Assembly: GCF_001975785.1 (NCBI RefSeq)
Contig: NZ_MSFI01000012.1
Span: 124,001-188,000, forward strand
Direction: 5' to 3'
DNA: 64,000 nt
Origin: Domibacillus epiphyticus
Lineage (GTDB): Bacteria; Bacillota; Bacilli; Bacillales; Domibacillaceae
A program made the position numbers and the translations under genes. Below, in pieces: positions 51,246 through 62,183 of this stretch. Numbering within the stretch: the stretch's first letter is position 1; every line of letters starts with the position of its first letter. The notes beneath the pieces were generated by a model, which did not search any database, was not told the origin of the DNA, and was given only the letters and a program-made list of their open reading frames with translations.

Positions 51246-52913
51246 TTAAATTTTCATGACGCCGCCAGTATTAGCGGATGTGACAAGCTTTGCATAGCGT
51301 GCAAGCCAGCCTTTTTTTATCTTTGGCTCCGGCTGCACAAATTCTGCTTTGCGTGCTGCCAATTCCTCGTCTGTTACATCGACATTCAATGTACGATTTG
51401 TCAGATCAATAATAATTTTATCACCATTTTTAATGAATGCAATAGGTCCGCCTTCCGCTGCTTCTGGTGAAACGTGTCCGATCGAAATACCACGAGATGC
51501 GCCGGAAAAACGTCCGTCTGTCATCAAAGCGACTTTCTTATCGAGCCCACGTCCAGCGATTGCCGACGTTGGTGTTAACATTTCCGGCATACCAGGACCA
51601 CCTTTTGGCCCCTCGTAGCGGATCACTACGACATGTCCTTCTTTTACTGTACCATTATTAATATTCTCAACTGCTTCATCCTGTGATTCAAAGACGATGG
51701 CTTCACCTTCAAATGTTTTAATAGAAGGATCCACCGCACCGACTTTTATGACACCGCCGTCAGGAGCAATGTTCCCATATAAGATAGACAAACCGCCAAC
51801 CGGGCTATACGGGTTCTCTTTCGTGCGGATTACTTGATCATTTTTGATTACAGCATCCTTTACGTTTTCATAAACGGACTTGCCTGTAATCGTTATACGA
51901 TCGCGGTCGAGTGCGCCTTCGATCGAACAGAGTTCATTAATAATCGCGCTGATTCCACCAGCTTCATGAACATCTGCCATTGTGTAATCGGAAGCAGGGC
52001 TGATTTTCGATAAATATGGAATTCGTTTTGCGACATCATTAATTCGGTTTAAATCATAATCAATTTCCGCTTCACTTGCAATTGCCAATGTATGAAGAAC
52101 GGTATTCGTTGAACCGCCCATCGCCATATCAAGCGCAAATGCATCATCAATTGCTTTTTCTGTGACGATATCACGCGGTTTTAAGTCGTTTTCAATCGCA
52201 TTCATCAAGTAGCCTACCGCTTCTTTAATAAGACGGTGGCGTTCATTTGATGTAGCTACGATTGTCGCATTGCCCGGCGGTGTTAAACCAAGCATTTCCA
52301 TGAGGGAATTCATAGAGTTTGCTGTGAACATACCTGAACAAGATCCACATGTAGGGCAGGCATTTGCTTCAATATCAGCGAGCTCTTCAGCTGACATTTT
52401 GCCGGAAAGATGAGCACCAACGCCTTCGAATACTGATACAAGTGAAAGCGGCTTGCCTGTTGATGATGTTCCGCCTTCCATTGGTCCGCCTGAAACGAAA
52501 ACAGACGGGACATTCGTTCTCACGGCTGCAATAAGCATACCTGGTGTAATTTTGTCACAGTTTGGGATGTAAAATACGCCGTCAAACCAGTGAGCATTAA
52601 TAACGGTTTCTGCTGAATCCGCGATCAGCTCACGGCTTGGAAGTGAATAGCGCATTCCGATGTGGCCCATTGCAATCCCATCATCAACCCCAATTGTATT
52701 GAACTCAAACGGAACACCGCCTGCTTCACGAATTTCTTGTTTGACGACTTCCGCAAACTTGTTTAAATGGACGTGACCCGGAATAATATCAATATACGAG
52801 TTACACACGCCGATAAACGGCTTGTGTAAGTCCTGCGTCTTAACGCCGGCTGCATAAAGCAAACTCCGGTGCGGGGCGCGTTCGATCCCTTTTTTGATCA
52901 TATCGCTGCGCAT
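51246..52913 (-). CDS. ilvD: Dihydroxy-acid dehydratase IlvD
   Basis: About 555 residues. Iron-sulfur ligands in [12 protein letters not shown] and [24 protein letters not shown]; the C-terminal signature is [25 protein letters not shown]. Catalyses the third common step of valine and isoleucine synthesis. Start at 52913 ([23 protein letters not shown]) follows GGAGGAG; the longer frame lacks a site. It lies upstream of, and in the same direction as, the T-box leader but is a separate unit, with its own AT-rich 5' region of about 200 bp in which I could not settle a promoter. Confidence 0.96.
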   Translation of the reverse strand: MRSDMIKKGIERAPHRSLLYAAGVKTQDLHKPFIGVCNSYIDIIPGHVHLNKFAEVVKQEIREAGGVPFEFNTIGVDDGIAMGHIGMRYSLPSRELIADSAETVINAHWFDGVFYIPNCDKITPGMLIAAVRTNVPSVFVSGGPMEGGTSSTGKPLSLVSVFEGVGAHLSGKMSAEELADIEANACPTCGSCSGMFTANSMNSLMEMLGLTPPGNATIVATSNERHRLIKEAVGYLMNAIENDLKPRDIVTEKAIDDAFALDMAMGGSTNTVLHTLAIASEAEIDYDLNRINDVAKRIPYLSKISPASDYTMADVHEAGGISAIINELCSIEGALDRDRITITGKSVYENVKDAVIKNDQVIRTKENPYSPVGGLSILYGNIAPDGGVIKVGAVDPSIKTFEGEAIVFESQDEAVENINNGTVKEGHVVVIRYEGPKGGPGMPEMLTPTSAIAGRGLDKKVALMTDGRFSGASRGISIGHVSPEAAEGGPIAFIKNGDKIIIDLTNRTLNVDVTDEELAARKAEFVQPEPKIKKGWLARYAKLVTSANTGGVMKI

Positions 52914-53128
52914 TGTATCTCCTCCAAGATGACTGGCCATGCATGTACTCATTCATGCTTTTGACGTTGAATTATATATTCTTTAATCTGAAAATTAAGT
53001 TTATATTGTGGTCAATGATATCGTTCTTTTACACTTTGGTCAACACCTTTCGCGTATTTTTTCCGCTATATTCAGATAATTTTTTTTATTCATTTTTTGA
53101 AATCGCTTTCATGTGTTTTTTAGAAAAA

Positions 53129-53159
53129 GCAAGGCCGAACGAGATTCATTCGGCCTTGC
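53129..53159 (-). terminator. Terminator after the PBP gene
   Basis: GCAAGGCCGAA and TTCGGCCTTGC form an 11-bp stem; the minus strand continues with TTTTTC. Confidence 0.9.
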
Positions 53160-53161
53160 GA

Positions 53162-55120
53162 TTAAAACCATTCATTCAACTTGTCTATAACCCCATCATA
53201 CCAGTGTTCTTCTTCTGGTTTTGCGTCTTCGTCAATCGACTCAACATCAAATGATGTTTCACCAATGTATGGCGATATTTCATCAACAATTTCCCCGAAC
53301 AATGGCACCGCCCCATCAGAGCTGTTACTCGATAAGTAATTTGTATTACTCACTTTCTCCACACCTACCCAAACAGCACCAACTAAATTTGGGGTGTAAC
53401 CGACAAACCACTGGTCTTCAGTTCCTGTAATCCCTTCAATCGGCACTTGTGTGGAACCCGTTTTACCCGCAATGTCGATACCATTCACTTGTGCCCTTTG
53501 TGCGGAACCTCGTTCAACAACACCAAGAAGCATCGATGTCATTGTATCAGCCACTTCTTCTGATGTTACTTGAACTTCTTCCGGTTCCCATTTCGCTTCT
53601 ATCTCTCCCTCAGGCCCGACGATTTTTTGTATAAAGAAGCTTTCTTTTCGAACACCCCTGTTCGAAAAAGTCGTGTATGCTTCGGCCAATTGTAACGGGG
53701 AAACTCCCTGTTTTATATCACCAAGAGCGATACCGAGCTTTTCATCACCTGTTTCAAAGCCAAACCGCTTTAATGCATTGGTACCTTTTGACAATCCAAT
53801 TTGGTCAAGCAGCCAGACAGCAGGGATATTAAGTGATTTTTCCACGGCCCGAAACATTGGCACTTCCCCTTCATATGTGCCGCCAAAATTCGTTGGAGAA
53901 TACGGTTCTTCTCCTCCCCCGAACGACATCTTCTCGTCCTTCAGCATATCTGTTGGTTTGTATCCTTCTTCAAGTGCAGGAGTATACACGACAAGCGGCT
54001 TTATTGTTGAACCAGGCGACTTTTTCATCTGAGTAGCAAAGCTGAACCCGCGAAACACGTGCTCACCCCGTCTGCCGACAACTGCAAGAACTCCTCCTGT
54101 TTTCGGATCCATCAGTACGGATGCACTCTGTGAATCCTCCCCGTTTACACTATCTGGAAATACAGAGCTATTTTCATATACATCCTCTAGCTGCGACTGC
54201 ATATCCTGGTCAAGTGAAGTGTAAATATTGTAGCCCTGTGTCAAAAGATCGTCCTGCGTTAATCCAAAACGGGTTATCGCTTCGTTAATGACAGCATCAG
54301 CATAGTGAGCATATTTTCCTTTTAACGGATCACCGCTCGTATCTTTTAACGCCACGCTTTGATCGGCTGTTTCGTCTGCCTGCTGCTGCGTTATATAACC
54401 GTATTTCACCATTTGATTTAAAACGACATTACGCCGCTCCAGCGCATTGTCCATGTGATCAATCGGGTTGTAGCGTGACGGGGCTTTTACCATCCCAGCA
54501 AGCATTGATGACTCTGCCCTTGTTAATTCCGATACCTCTTTCCCGAAATATTTTTTCGATGCATTTTGAACACCCCATGCTCCATTTCCAAAATAACTTG
54601 TGTTTAAATACATCTCCAGAATCTCTTCTTTTTTGTATACTTTTTCAATTTCAATCGCCAGAAATAATTCTTCCACTTTTCTGCGGTACGTTTTTTCTGG
54701 TGATAACAGCGCGTTTTTCGTCAATTGCTGCGTTATTGTACTTGCTCCCTGAACGCGTGAACCAGCCATTACATTTGTGAAAAATGCGCGGAAAATCCCT
54801 TTCATGTCAAAACCGCCGTGTTCATAAAAACGGTTGTCTTCAACTGCTATAAAAGCTTCCTGCAAATGTTCCGGAATTGTTTCTATCGATACACTATCCG
54901 TACGATTGGCGGAAAGTTTGCTTGCTTTTTCCCCATCTCGGTCATAAATAATAGTCGACTGAGATAATCCTTGTTTTAATGTTTCCACATCAGCTGACTT
55001 CATAAAGTAAAATCCAATTGCAAGCCCGATAAGCAAGAGGACAGCAGAGAGCAAAATCGTAATCTGCGTCATATGAAACTTGCGCCAGACATGTTTTATA
55101 AACCTCATTACTGCTTTCAT
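53162..55120 (-). CDS. Class A penicillin-binding protein
   Basis: 652 residues. Short cytoplasmic tail, one membrane helix (about 20-42), a GT51 glycosyltransferase with catalytic Glu in [14 protein letters not shown] and [10 protein letters not shown], and a transpeptidase with SPGSTIKPL (active Ser), SLN and GKTGST. It polymerises and cross-links peptidoglycan. Size and layout are close to B. subtilis PBP2c/PBP2d (pbpF/pbpG), some of which serve spores, but I cannot assign one. The C-terminal tail is acidic. AAGGGAATAAAG precedes the ATG. Confidence 0.92.
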   Translation of the reverse strand: MKAVMRFIKHVWRKFHMTQITILLSAVLLLIGLAIGFYFMKSADVETLKQGLSQSTIIYDRDGEKASKLSANRTDSVSIETIPEHLQEAFIAVEDNRFYEHGGFDMKGIFRAFFTNVMAGSRVQGASTITQQLTKNALLSPEKTYRRKVEELFLAIEIEKVYKKEEILEMYLNTSYFGNGAWGVQNASKKYFGKEVSELTRAESSMLAGMVKAPSRYNPIDHMDNALERRNVVLNQMVKYGYITQQQADETADQSVALKDTSGDPLKGKYAHYADAVINEAITRFGLTQDDLLTQGYNIYTSLDQDMQSQLEDVYENSSVFPDSVNGEDSQSASVLMDPKTGGVLAVVGRRGEHVFRGFSFATQMKKSPGSTIKPLVVYTPALEEGYKPTDMLKDEKMSFGGGEEPYSPTNFGGTYEGEVPMFRAVEKSLNIPAVWLLDQIGLSKGTNALKRFGFETGDEKLGIALGDIKQGVSPLQLAEAYTTFSNRGVRKESFFIQKIVGPEGEIEAKWEPEEVQVTSEEVADTMTSMLLGVVERGSAQRAQVNGIDIAGKTGSTQVPIEGITGTEDQWFVGYTPNLVGAVWVGVEKVSNTNYLSSNSSDGAVPLFGEIVDEISPYIGETSFDVESIDEDAKPEEEHWYDGVIDKLNEWF

Positions 55121-55265
55121 TTGCTTTATTCCCTTCTAAAAAATACAGTACGGCCTGTTCTCATTTTAAGCACATTCTATCAAAATGCAACGAAAAAGAC
55201 TGAAAACCGGCGTATGTGCCTATACGAATGCGACACATAGAAAGTTGCAAAATGGTTTTTCGGAA

Positions 55266-55300
55266 CGAAAAAAATAAGCGGAGCAGCTGCCCCGCTTATT
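55266..55300 (-). terminator. Terminator after tatA
   Basis: On the minus strand AATAAGCGG and CCGCTTATT pair, and seven T follow. The tatA stop codon is within the left arm. Confidence 0.85.
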
Positions 55301-55476
55301 TACTTTGTTTCTACTTTCTTTTTATCATCCTCGTCTTCCATTACATTCTTCATGCCTCGTTTAAATTCATGAAGCGTCTGTCCGGCTGCCCGGCCAAGCT
55401 GCGGAAGTTTCGATGGTCCAAATATTAACAGCGCCACAATTAAAATGATTGCTACTTCGCCAAATCCAAGATTCAT
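55300..55476 (-). CDS. tatA: Twin-arginine translocase component TatA
   Basis: 58 residues: MNLGFGEVAIILIVALLIFG membrane helix, the FGPSKLPQLGRAAGQTLHEFKR hinge and amphipathic helix, then an acidic/lysine tail. TatA forms the pore for folded proteins. No tatC is in the window, so the partner is elsewhere. AAAGGAG lies 10 bases before the ATG. Complete and very typical of the family. Confidence 0.94.
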   Translation of the reverse strand: MNLGFGEVAIILIVALLIFGPSKLPQLGRAAGQTLHEFKRGMKNVMEDEDDKKKVETK

Positions 55477-55586
55477 GGGTGCTCGGCTCCTTTGCTGTGT
55501 ATGTGCATCATTATTATAATCGAAAAAGATTTTTTTGAAAATAAAAAAGGAAAAGGGGACTAGACCCTATCTCCTTTTTCATCATT

Positions 55587-56831
55587 TTATATTTCTGCGC
55601 GCTGGCGCTTAATGTTATTGTTTTTTTCTGTTTCTGCAACATAAACGGCACATGCCGCATCACCCGTTATGTTAACAGCTGTACGCGCCATATCAAGAAC
55701 GCGGTCAATACCAAGAATGAGACCAATTCCTTCTACCGGAAGATTGACGCTGCTAAGCACCATTGCCAGCATGATAAGCCCTACACCCGGAACACCAGCT
55801 GTTCCAATACTTGCAAGCAGCGCTGTTAAAACAACAGTCACAAGTTCACCCATTGTTAAATCAATTCCATACGCTTGTGCGATGAACATTGTCGCTACCC
55901 CTTGCATGATTGCTGTACCGTCCATGTTAATTGTTGCACCAAGCGGCTGTACAAATGAACTAATTGGTTCAGGTACCTTCAAACGTTTTTGAGCGACATC
56001 CATGGAAACAGGCAGTGTTGCATTACTGCTTGATGTACTAAATGCCACAGTCATAGCCGGAACGAAGTTTTTAAAAAACCAAATAGGGCTTTTCTTCGCT
56101 AAAAAAGCAACCGTTCCGCCATAAGTAATAACAGAATGAATAATGAGAGCGGCTACTACTACAAGCATATATGCCCCCATCGCACGGATTGCACTGAAGC
56201 CTTGACTCCCAATCGCTGTAGCAATCAAACCAAACGTTCCATATGGAGCAAATTTCATGACAAGACCAACCAAATACATCATAATATCGTTGCCCTGCTC
56301 CACAAGAGTGAAAATTCCTTTTGTTTTCTCACCAAGTGCAGTTAACGCTAGACCTATGAAAACAGCAAATACGATAATTTGAAGCATATTGCCTTCTGCC
56401 ATCGCTGAAATGGGGTTTTTCGGTATTATATTCATCAATGTTTCGCTGACTGGCGGTGCTTCTACAGCGTTGAATTCCGCACCCTCCGTATCAAAATCAC
56501 CGGCTGTACCCGGCTGTACAATTTCAGAAAGTAAAAGACCGATTATAATGGCAAAACAAGTCGTCGCTAAAAAATATACGACGGTTTTCAAACCAATCCG
56601 ACCCAGCTTTTGCGGATCACCGAGACCCGCTGCCCCAAGAATAATTGAAAAGAACACAAGCGGCACAACTAACATGCTGATTAGACTTAAAAAAAGTTGA
56701 CCGATTGGTACGAATAAATACGTATTTAAAACGGTAAAAACGTCCGGCGCAGTTAAATTTAACGTTAAGCCGACGACAACCCCTAAAATAAGAGCTGAAA
56801 TTATTTTCAGCGTCAAATTCATTTTTTTCAC
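55587..56831 (-). CDS. Dicarboxylate/glutamate:cation symporter
   Basis: About 414 residues, DAACS family with eight helices and two hairpins. The serine-rich motif AFSTSSSNATLPVSMDVAQK and the NMDGTAIMQGVAT motif are present, as is TAGVPGVGLIML. Family members take up glutamate, aspartate or C4-dicarboxylates with H+ or Na+. The GTG at 56831 has GGGGG seven bases upstream; the longer frame lacks a signal. Followed by an imperfect GC-hairpin with T-rich tail at about 55540-55580. Confidence 0.88.
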   Translation of the reverse strand: MKKMNLTLKIISALILGVVVGLTLNLTAPDVFTVLNTYLFVPIGQLFLSLISMLVVPLVFFSIILGAAGLGDPQKLGRIGLKTVVYFLATTCFAIIIGLLLSEIVQPGTAGDFDTEGAEFNAVEAPPVSETLMNIIPKNPISAMAEGNMLQIIVFAVFIGLALTALGEKTKGIFTLVEQGNDIMMYLVGLVMKFAPYGTFGLIATAIGSQGFSAIRAMGAYMLVVVAALIIHSVITYGGTVAFLAKKSPIWFFKNFVPAMTVAFSTSSSNATLPVSMDVAQKRLKVPEPISSFVQPLGATINMDGTAIMQGVATMFIAQAYGIDLTMGELVTVVLTALLASIGTAGVPGVGLIMLAMVLSSVNLPVEGIGLILGIDRVLDMARTAVNITGDAACAVYVAETEKNNNIKRQRAEI

Positions 56832-57071
56832 AAACCTTCCCCCTTCACGAACTTTATCGAAATTTAAAAAAAGACAAATTTCTTTATTATTTACCCTCTC
56901 TCCCGCTATATAAACAAAAAGATTGATTGTTGTCATTCATCTTAAAAAGAATAGTAAGATAGAACTATAACATAAGAATAGACATTACATTTAGTTTTAA
57001 ACATAGATGCTTATTTATGCGGGGAATGGGTATAAAAAAGTATAGCCATCACATCAAAGGGGTCTGCGGTC

Positions 57072-57491
57072 ATGAAAAACAAAACCATTTTATTCCTGTC
57101 TCCTGTCAATCATCTTAGCATGATGGCTGAAGGATGGGCCTCACGATTAAATGTACCGTCTTGGAATGTCATTAGCGCTTCTTACATGAATGCTGATGAC
57201 GATATCCTGCCTGTAGAAGCGATGAAAGAAGTTAATATTGACATTGTCAACAACACACCTCGTTCTCTTAAACCCCAGCTAGTCAAAGAAGCAGATGTTG
57301 TTGTTGAGATCTATGATTTTCAGCGTGACAGTTTACCATCGCTTCCTGATGAACCTAAACACAAGGTATTGCGCTGGAATATACCAAACCCGGTGCATTG
57401 TGATAAAATGCCAGAGCGATGGGCTGCTTACCAATTTGTCTGCGATGAACTCGCTGTTAAAGTGAAAGAATTAAAACGGGAATTGATATGA
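57072..57491 (+). CDS. Low-molecular-weight phosphatase/arsenate-reductase-like protein without its catalytic loop
   Basis: 139 residues. The N-terminus ILFLSPVNHLSMMAEGWASRLNV aligns with the LMW phosphatase/ArsC opening (LCxGNxCRSxMAEGWA), but the loop reads S-P-V-N-H-L-S: both cysteines and the Arg are missing and one residue is lost. It should lack phosphatase or reductase activity. The MAEGWA helix and the core remain, so a binding role is conceivable. AAAGGGG precedes the ATG, and a terminator follows. No partner gene is obvious; ecsC comes next. Confidence 0.75.
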   Translation: MKNKTILFLSPVNHLSMMAEGWASRLNVPSWNVISASYMNADDDILPVEAMKEVNIDIVNNTPRSLKPQLVKEADVVVEIYDFQRDSLPSLPDEPKHKVLRWNIPNPVHCDKMPERWAAYQFVCDELAVKVKELKRELI

Positions 57492-57528
57492 CCTGTCTTC
57501 GGAATCAATTTACGAAGCAGGTTTTTTT
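57491..57528 (+). terminator. Terminator before ecsC
   Basis: ACCTG-CTTCG and CGAAG-CAGGT pair with one bulged T and are followed by seven T. Confidence 0.85.
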
Positions 57529-57585
57529 ATGAAACTTTGTTTTTGTTTATTCGTAAAAAGAAATGAAAGGCAGGGATTATTCATC

Positions 57586-58410
57586 ATGGAAACAAAAGAA
57601 ATATTGGAAGAGGAACTAGAAGTAATTGCACGTTGGGAGAATGATCAAAAAGGGTTGTGGATCTGGGATAAAGTTGCCCGTCTGCCATTCACTCTATTGG
57701 ACCGGATGACACCCGCATTTATCCAAAAACGCATCAGTGCTCTGCTGGATGAGATCGGTTATTACATTCAAAGCGGAGGAAAATATTTAACGCAAGAGCG
57801 AGGTATTTTAAAAAAGCTTGAACGCCATGCAGAAATGCCTGTTCATACGATTGAAGATGCCGCTAATGTGCCGCTGAAAGCAATGGATAAAACTGCGCTG
57901 TCCATCCAAAAATCTCATGCTGGGGCTGCTACAGTACAAGGTGCAGCAACGGGTGTGGGCGGTTTTTTAACGCTGGCTGCAGATATTCCAGCGACCCTCG
58001 CCATTTCGTTAAAAACATTGCAAGAAATTGCCGTGTCATATGGGTATGATCCGAACGACCGTGAAGAGCGAATCTTTATTATTAAATGTCTTCAGTTTAC
58101 ATCATCGGATGTTGTCGGCAAAAAAGCGATTTTAAAGGAATTATCCAATTACGCCAGCCGTGACAATAACAAACAGATGATTTCCCATTTGCAAGGCTGG
58201 CGCGAAGTCGTCATTGCGTACCGCGAGCAGTATAGTTTAAAAAAGATCTTTCGCCTTGTGCCTGTAATTGGCATCATATTCGGCGCCATTTCAAACCGTT
58301 CGATGATTGAAGATATCGCCGACGCTGGCATGATGCTGTACCGTAAACGCCGTATTATAGAGAGACTTGCTGCCCAAACAGCTGGAAACGAATCAGAGGA
58401 TCGCAATTAA
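57586..58410 (+). CDS. ecsC: EcsC family protein
   Basis: 274 residues. The EcsC domain covers almost all of it, with TVQGAATGVGGFLTLAADIPATLAISLKTLQEIAVSYGYDP as its glycine/alanine-rich hydrophobic core. B. subtilis EcsC follows ecsAB and its role is unclear; here it is separate. The ATG at 57586 has AGGG 10 bases upstream; the longer frame from 57529 overlaps a terminator. A short 6-bp hairpin (58469-58483) after the gene could end the message. Confidence 0.85.
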   Translation: METKEILEEELEVIARWENDQKGLWIWDKVARLPFTLLDRMTPAFIQKRISALLDEIGYYIQSGGKYLTQERGILKKLERHAEMPVHTIEDAANVPLKAMDKTALSIQKSHAGAATVQGAATGVGGFLTLAADIPATLAISLKTLQEIAVSYGYDPNDREERIFIIKCLQFTSSDVVGKKAILKELSNYASRDNNKQMISHLQGWREVVIAYREQYSLKKIFRLVPVIGIIFGAISNRSMIEDIADAGMMLYRKRRIIERLAAQTAGNESEDRN

Positions 58411-58473
58411 TGCGATTTCTCCGGTTCGTCTCCCTTCGTAAAGTTTTCGATTCCATGTTTAATGGTCTAACAG

Positions 58474-59793
58474 TTAAACTGTTTTTCCGTACTTTCTTTT
58501 TACCCCGTCTTTGCCATATGAAAAAACGACAATTCTGCCATCCACCACTGTTTCAATGTGAATCGGCTTCCCCCATAAAGTATAAATGTGAGGCATCGTG
58601 TGTTCCAAATAACCGAGATCAAGTTCCACCCCTTCGAATGAATGAATAATATAAAGCTCCCCTGACTTCAAATAATCGCCATCCGTCACACATAAATGCG
58701 GAAATCCACCATTGATTTTCGAGGAGGTTAAATGATCGCGAATTTTCTCCCAATCTTTCTCCGTGATTGTCCAGTGACTTCCTTTCTTTTCAAACAAATA
58801 CATCTCTTCTTTTTCAACAAAATCCTTGGTCATATAATTTCGTAAAAACGATATGTCCGACTCCATTGCCCGCACATCAAACAACTTTTCCCTGCTGCCG
58901 AATTGTTGTTCTATGTGCTCGTACAGTTTTACACCAACATAATACGGATTCATTCCCATTTTCGATGGCTGCACAACCTCTGCGTTTAAACGTGCATATT
59001 CTATCGCTTCCGATTCCGGCAAATCAAGCTCCCGCATAATCCGCATATGCCAGTACGATGCCCATCCTTCATTCATGATCTTTGTTTCCATTTGAGGCCA
59101 GAAATACAGCATTTCCGACCGTACAATCATGATCACTTCCCGCTGCCAGTCTTCCAGGACAGTGCTTTTTTCTGCAATAAATTTGAGCATATCTTTTTCA
59201 CGAAACAGTTCTTCTGTCACCTGCTCATCATCTGTCCTCTCCCATAAGTCATCATACAGATGCTTTTTCGGAAGTGATGGTTTCGAATCGGCTCCGCCAA
59301 TATCCCCGTTCGGGTCAACATGTTCTTCAATCGACAAAACCGCATCTAAAAATGGCTCCACCCGGTCAATCCCGTATTCATCTGTTAATTCCTGAATACG
59401 CTCAGCAGCCGCACCCATCGCCGTCTCCATTTGCCGATTCGTCTTTTTAAAATGGGCATTATTTTTAAAGAAATCTGAGTGCGCCAGGACGTGGGCAATA
59501 ATTAATTTATTTTGAATGAGTGAATTCGTATTTAATAAAAACGCACTGCATGGATCGGTGTTGATCACGAGTTCGTATATTTTGCTGAGCCCCATTTCGT
59601 ACTGAAGCTTCATTTTGTAAAACCGTTTGCCGAATCGCCAATGCGAAAAGCGGGCTGGCATGCCATAAGCACCGAACGTGTAAATAATGTCAGCAGGACA
59701 AATTTCATAGCGCATTGAATAAAAATCGAGACCGAAACCGGCGGCAATATCTGTTATTTCATCAATTGCATTTTGCAGATTATTTTGCTCCAT
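58474..59793 (-). CDS. spoVR: Stage V sporulation protein R
   Basis: 439 residues. Typical SpoVR regions: [51 protein letters not shown] and [14 protein letters not shown]. SpoVR is needed for normal spore cortex formation in B. subtilis; molecular function unknown. The start at 59793 is preceded by GGGGGG and fits the known N-terminus; an upstream ATG at 59838 does not. Confidence 0.94.
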   Translation of the reverse strand: MEQNNLQNAIDEITDIAAGFGLDFYSMRYEICPADIIYTFGAYGMPARFSHWRFGKRFYKMKLQYEMGLSKIYELVINTDPCSAFLLNTNSLIQNKLIIAHVLAHSDFFKNNAHFKKTNRQMETAMGAAAERIQELTDEYGIDRVEPFLDAVLSIEEHVDPNGDIGGADSKPSLPKKHLYDDLWERTDDEQVTEELFREKDMLKFIAEKSTVLEDWQREVIMIVRSEMLYFWPQMETKIMNEGWASYWHMRIMRELDLPESEAIEYARLNAEVVQPSKMGMNPYYVGVKLYEHIEQQFGSREKLFDVRAMESDISFLRNYMTKDFVEKEEMYLFEKKGSHWTITEKDWEKIRDHLTSSKINGGFPHLCVTDGDYLKSGELYIIHSFEGVELDLGYLEHTMPHIYTLWGKPIHIETVVDGRIVVFSYGKDGVKRKYGKTV

Positions 59794-59845
59794 CCGCCAT
59801 CCCCCCTGCTTCATTTTATGCAGCGGAAAAATAAACATGAAAAAA

Positions 59846-59872
59846 GAGAGACAGAATTGAATTCTGTCTCTC
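59846..59872. terminator. Terminator after pgcA
   Basis: GAGAGACAGAATT and AATTCTGTCTCTC form a near-perfect palindrome with a T run on the minus strand. Confidence 0.85.
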
Positions 59873-59877
59873 CTCCA

Positions 59878-61611
59878 TTAATGCACCAAGGCTTGAATAC
59901 GTTCCATAAACTGTGATTGCACGCGTTCAAGTTTTTCGACAACACCGGCATATGTCTCGTCTTTCACACCGAAATAAAATTTCACTTTCGGCTCAGTTCC
60001 CGATGGCCGCACACAAACCCATGTACCGTCTTCAAGAAAATATTTCAGCACGTTCGATGCCGGCAATTTAATTGTTTCTTTCTCATTTGTCGTAAGAATT
60101 GTCCGCTCGCCTGTTTGGTAGTCTTCAATCGATGTGATCGGAATACCTGCGATTTGTGCAGGCGGGTTTTCACGGAATGAAGTGAGAAGCGCGCGGATTT
60201 GTTCAGCTCCATCTTTTCCTTTTAGCGTCAAAGATTGCAGGCCTTCTTTGAAAAAACCGACACGGTCATATAAATCCATAAGCGCATCGTGAAGAGTCTT
60301 GCCCTGCTTTTTGTAATACGCACATGCTTCAACAGCCATAATCGCCGCCTGGACTGCATCTTTATCGCGTGCGAAATCACTGATTAAATAGCCATAACTT
60401 TCTTCATATCCAAATAAAAATGTATACTCGCCTGTAGAATTGTACGTTTCTATTTTTTCTCCGATAAATTTAAAACCGGTCAACACATCTTCGCACGATA
60501 TCCCGTATTGTGCTGCCGCTGCACGTCCAATTTCAGAGGTGACGATTGTTTTGAAGATTCGTCCGTTATCTGGCAGAGTCCCTCTTTCTTTTTTACGGGA
60601 AAGAATGTAGTCCACAAGCACAGCACCCGTTTCATTTCCTGTCAAAAGCACATAACCGCCATCTCCGTCTTTTACGGCAACGCCAAGACGGTCTGCGTCT
60701 GGATCTGTTGCAATTAAAATGTCAGCGTCGACTTTTTGTCCATCGCGGATTGCTAATTCAAACGCTGCCTTTTCTTCTGGATTTGGGGATTTCACCGTGG
60801 AAAAATTTGCATCAGGCTGTTCCTGTTCGGCAACAACTGTCACATTTTTATAACCGAGCGCTTCGAGTGCCTGTCTAACTGGTTTGTTTCCTGTTCCATG
60901 AAGCGGAGAAAACACAACGTGAATATCCGTGTCTCTTGCTGCCTCCGGCCATTCGGAAATCGTTACAAGCTTGTCAACATAAGCTTTGTCTATGTCTCCA
61001 CCAATCATTTTAATAAGCCCTTTTTCTTTTAACACAGACTCGTCTTCCACTTTAATTAAAAGTTCGTCTCCTGCTGCATATACTTTTTTTATGACGTGGT
61101 CAGCAGCTTCCGGAGCAAGCTGCGCGCCATCGTGACCATAAACTTTATATCCGTTGTATTCAGGTGGATTATGGCTCGCCGTAATGACGATGCCCGCATA
61201 TGCCTGTAGGTGACGAACTGCAAACGATAGTTCGGGCGTCGGGCGCAGTTCATCAAAAATATACGTTTGAATGCCGGCAGAAGCGAGCGTTTTCGCACTT
61301 TCCATCGCAAATTCAGGTGACTTATGACGCGAATCATACGCAATGACAACACCGCGCCTTTTCGCTTCTTCTCCCACGTCTGATATGTAAGCAGCAAGCC
61401 CAGCAGATGCTTTGCGAATTGTATATACATTCATGCGGTTTGTACCGGCACCAATTTCGCCGCGCATCCCGCCTGTACCAAATTCAAGATTTTTGTAAAA
61501 TGCATCTTCTAAACTCTTTTCATCGTTTTCAATGTTTACAAGTAAATCTTTCATTTCTTGATCAAGGACCGGATGATTTGTCCACCGGCTGTACTCTTCT
61601 TTCCAGGCCAC
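59878..61611 (-). CDS. pgcA: Alpha-phosphoglucomutase PgcA
   Basis: 577 residues. Active-site Ser loop [16 protein letters not shown], metal loop DPDADRLGV, sugar-specificity loop GYEESYGYL and phosphate-binding [15 protein letters not shown]. Interconverts glucose 6- and 1-phosphate for UDP-glucose, glycolipid and teichoic acid decoration and cell-size control. Known as yhxB in B. subtilis, where yhcT-V lie nearby, matching this end of the window. Confidence 0.95.
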   Translation of the reverse strand: MAWKEEYSRWTNHPVLDQEMKDLLVNIENDEKSLEDAFYKNLEFGTGGMRGEIGAGTNRMNVYTIRKASAGLAAYISDVGEEAKRRGVVIAYDSRHKSPEFAMESAKTLASAGIQTYIFDELRPTPELSFAVRHLQAYAGIVITASHNPPEYNGYKVYGHDGAQLAPEAADHVIKKVYAAGDELLIKVEDESVLKEKGLIKMIGGDIDKAYVDKLVTISEWPEAARDTDIHVVFSPLHGTGNKPVRQALEALGYKNVTVVAEQEQPDANFSTVKSPNPEEKAAFELAIRDGQKVDADILIATDPDADRLGVAVKDGDGGYVLLTGNETGAVLVDYILSRKKERGTLPDNGRIFKTIVTSEIGRAAAAQYGISCEDVLTGFKFIGEKIETYNSTGEYTFLFGYEESYGYLISDFARDKDAVQAAIMAVEACAYYKKQGKTLHDALMDLYDRVGFFKEGLQSLTLKGKDGAEQIRALLTSFRENPPAQIAGIPITSIEDYQTGERTILTTNEKETIKLPASNVLKYFLEDGTWVCVRPSGTEPKVKFYFGVKDETYAGVVEKLERVQSQFMERIQALVH

Positions 61612-61761
61612 AGACTACCCCTCCAAACTCGTATTTCTTTTATGATACCATCTGTATACCCCATTTTACAGATTAATTCATCGACACAATATTTTACTTT
61701 TCAACACAATTAATACTATAATGCTATTGTTCAGAAATTAAATTCATTATAGGCAGGGAAA

Positions 61762-62181
61762 ATGATGCTAAAAAAAGACAATTTGCTTTTCACCGCATGG
61801 GCGGCGTCTTTCACAGCGATGCTCGGCAGCCTTTATTTCTCAGAAGTTGTCGGCTATGAACCATGTGAGCTGTGCTGGTATCAACGCATTTTGATGTATC
61901 CGATCGTCCTTGTTTTAGGAATCGCCGTCGTGAGAAAAGATGTGAAGGCAGCGATGTATTCCCTCGCACTTTCCGGCATTGGCGGACTTATCTCTTTATA
62001 TCATTATGGCATTCAAAAAGTGGACGTTTTAACGGATGCAGCTCCCGCATGCGGACGTGTTCCATGCACAGGCATGTACATTAACTGGCTTGGTTTTATT
62101 ACGATTCCGTTTCTTGCACTTACAGCATTTACGATTATTTTCATCGCCAGTTTATTGATTTTAAAGGGAAAAGGTGACTAA
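61762..62181 (+). CDS. bdbC: Disulfide oxidoreductase BdbC (DsbB-like)
   Basis: 139 residues, four membrane helices. The two redox pairs are CELCWYQR (about 36-39) and CGRVPC (about 97-102). It reoxidises a thiol oxidase partner and passes electrons to menaquinone. An ATG three bases later is an equally good start. Two bases before the next gene, so a coupled pair. Confidence 0.93.
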   Translation: MMLKKDNLLFTAWAASFTAMLGSLYFSEVVGYEPCELCWYQRILMYPIVLVLGIAVVRKDVKAAMYSLALSGIGGLISLYHYGIQKVDVLTDAAPACGRVPCTGMYINWLGFITIPFLALTAFTIIFIASLLILKGKGD

Positions 62182-62183
62182 CA

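Noticed and set aside
52984-53002. CodY box upstream of ilvD
   Set aside because: AATCTGAAAATT matches one half of the consensus only; four mismatches over 15 bases in an AT-rich gap is not convincing.
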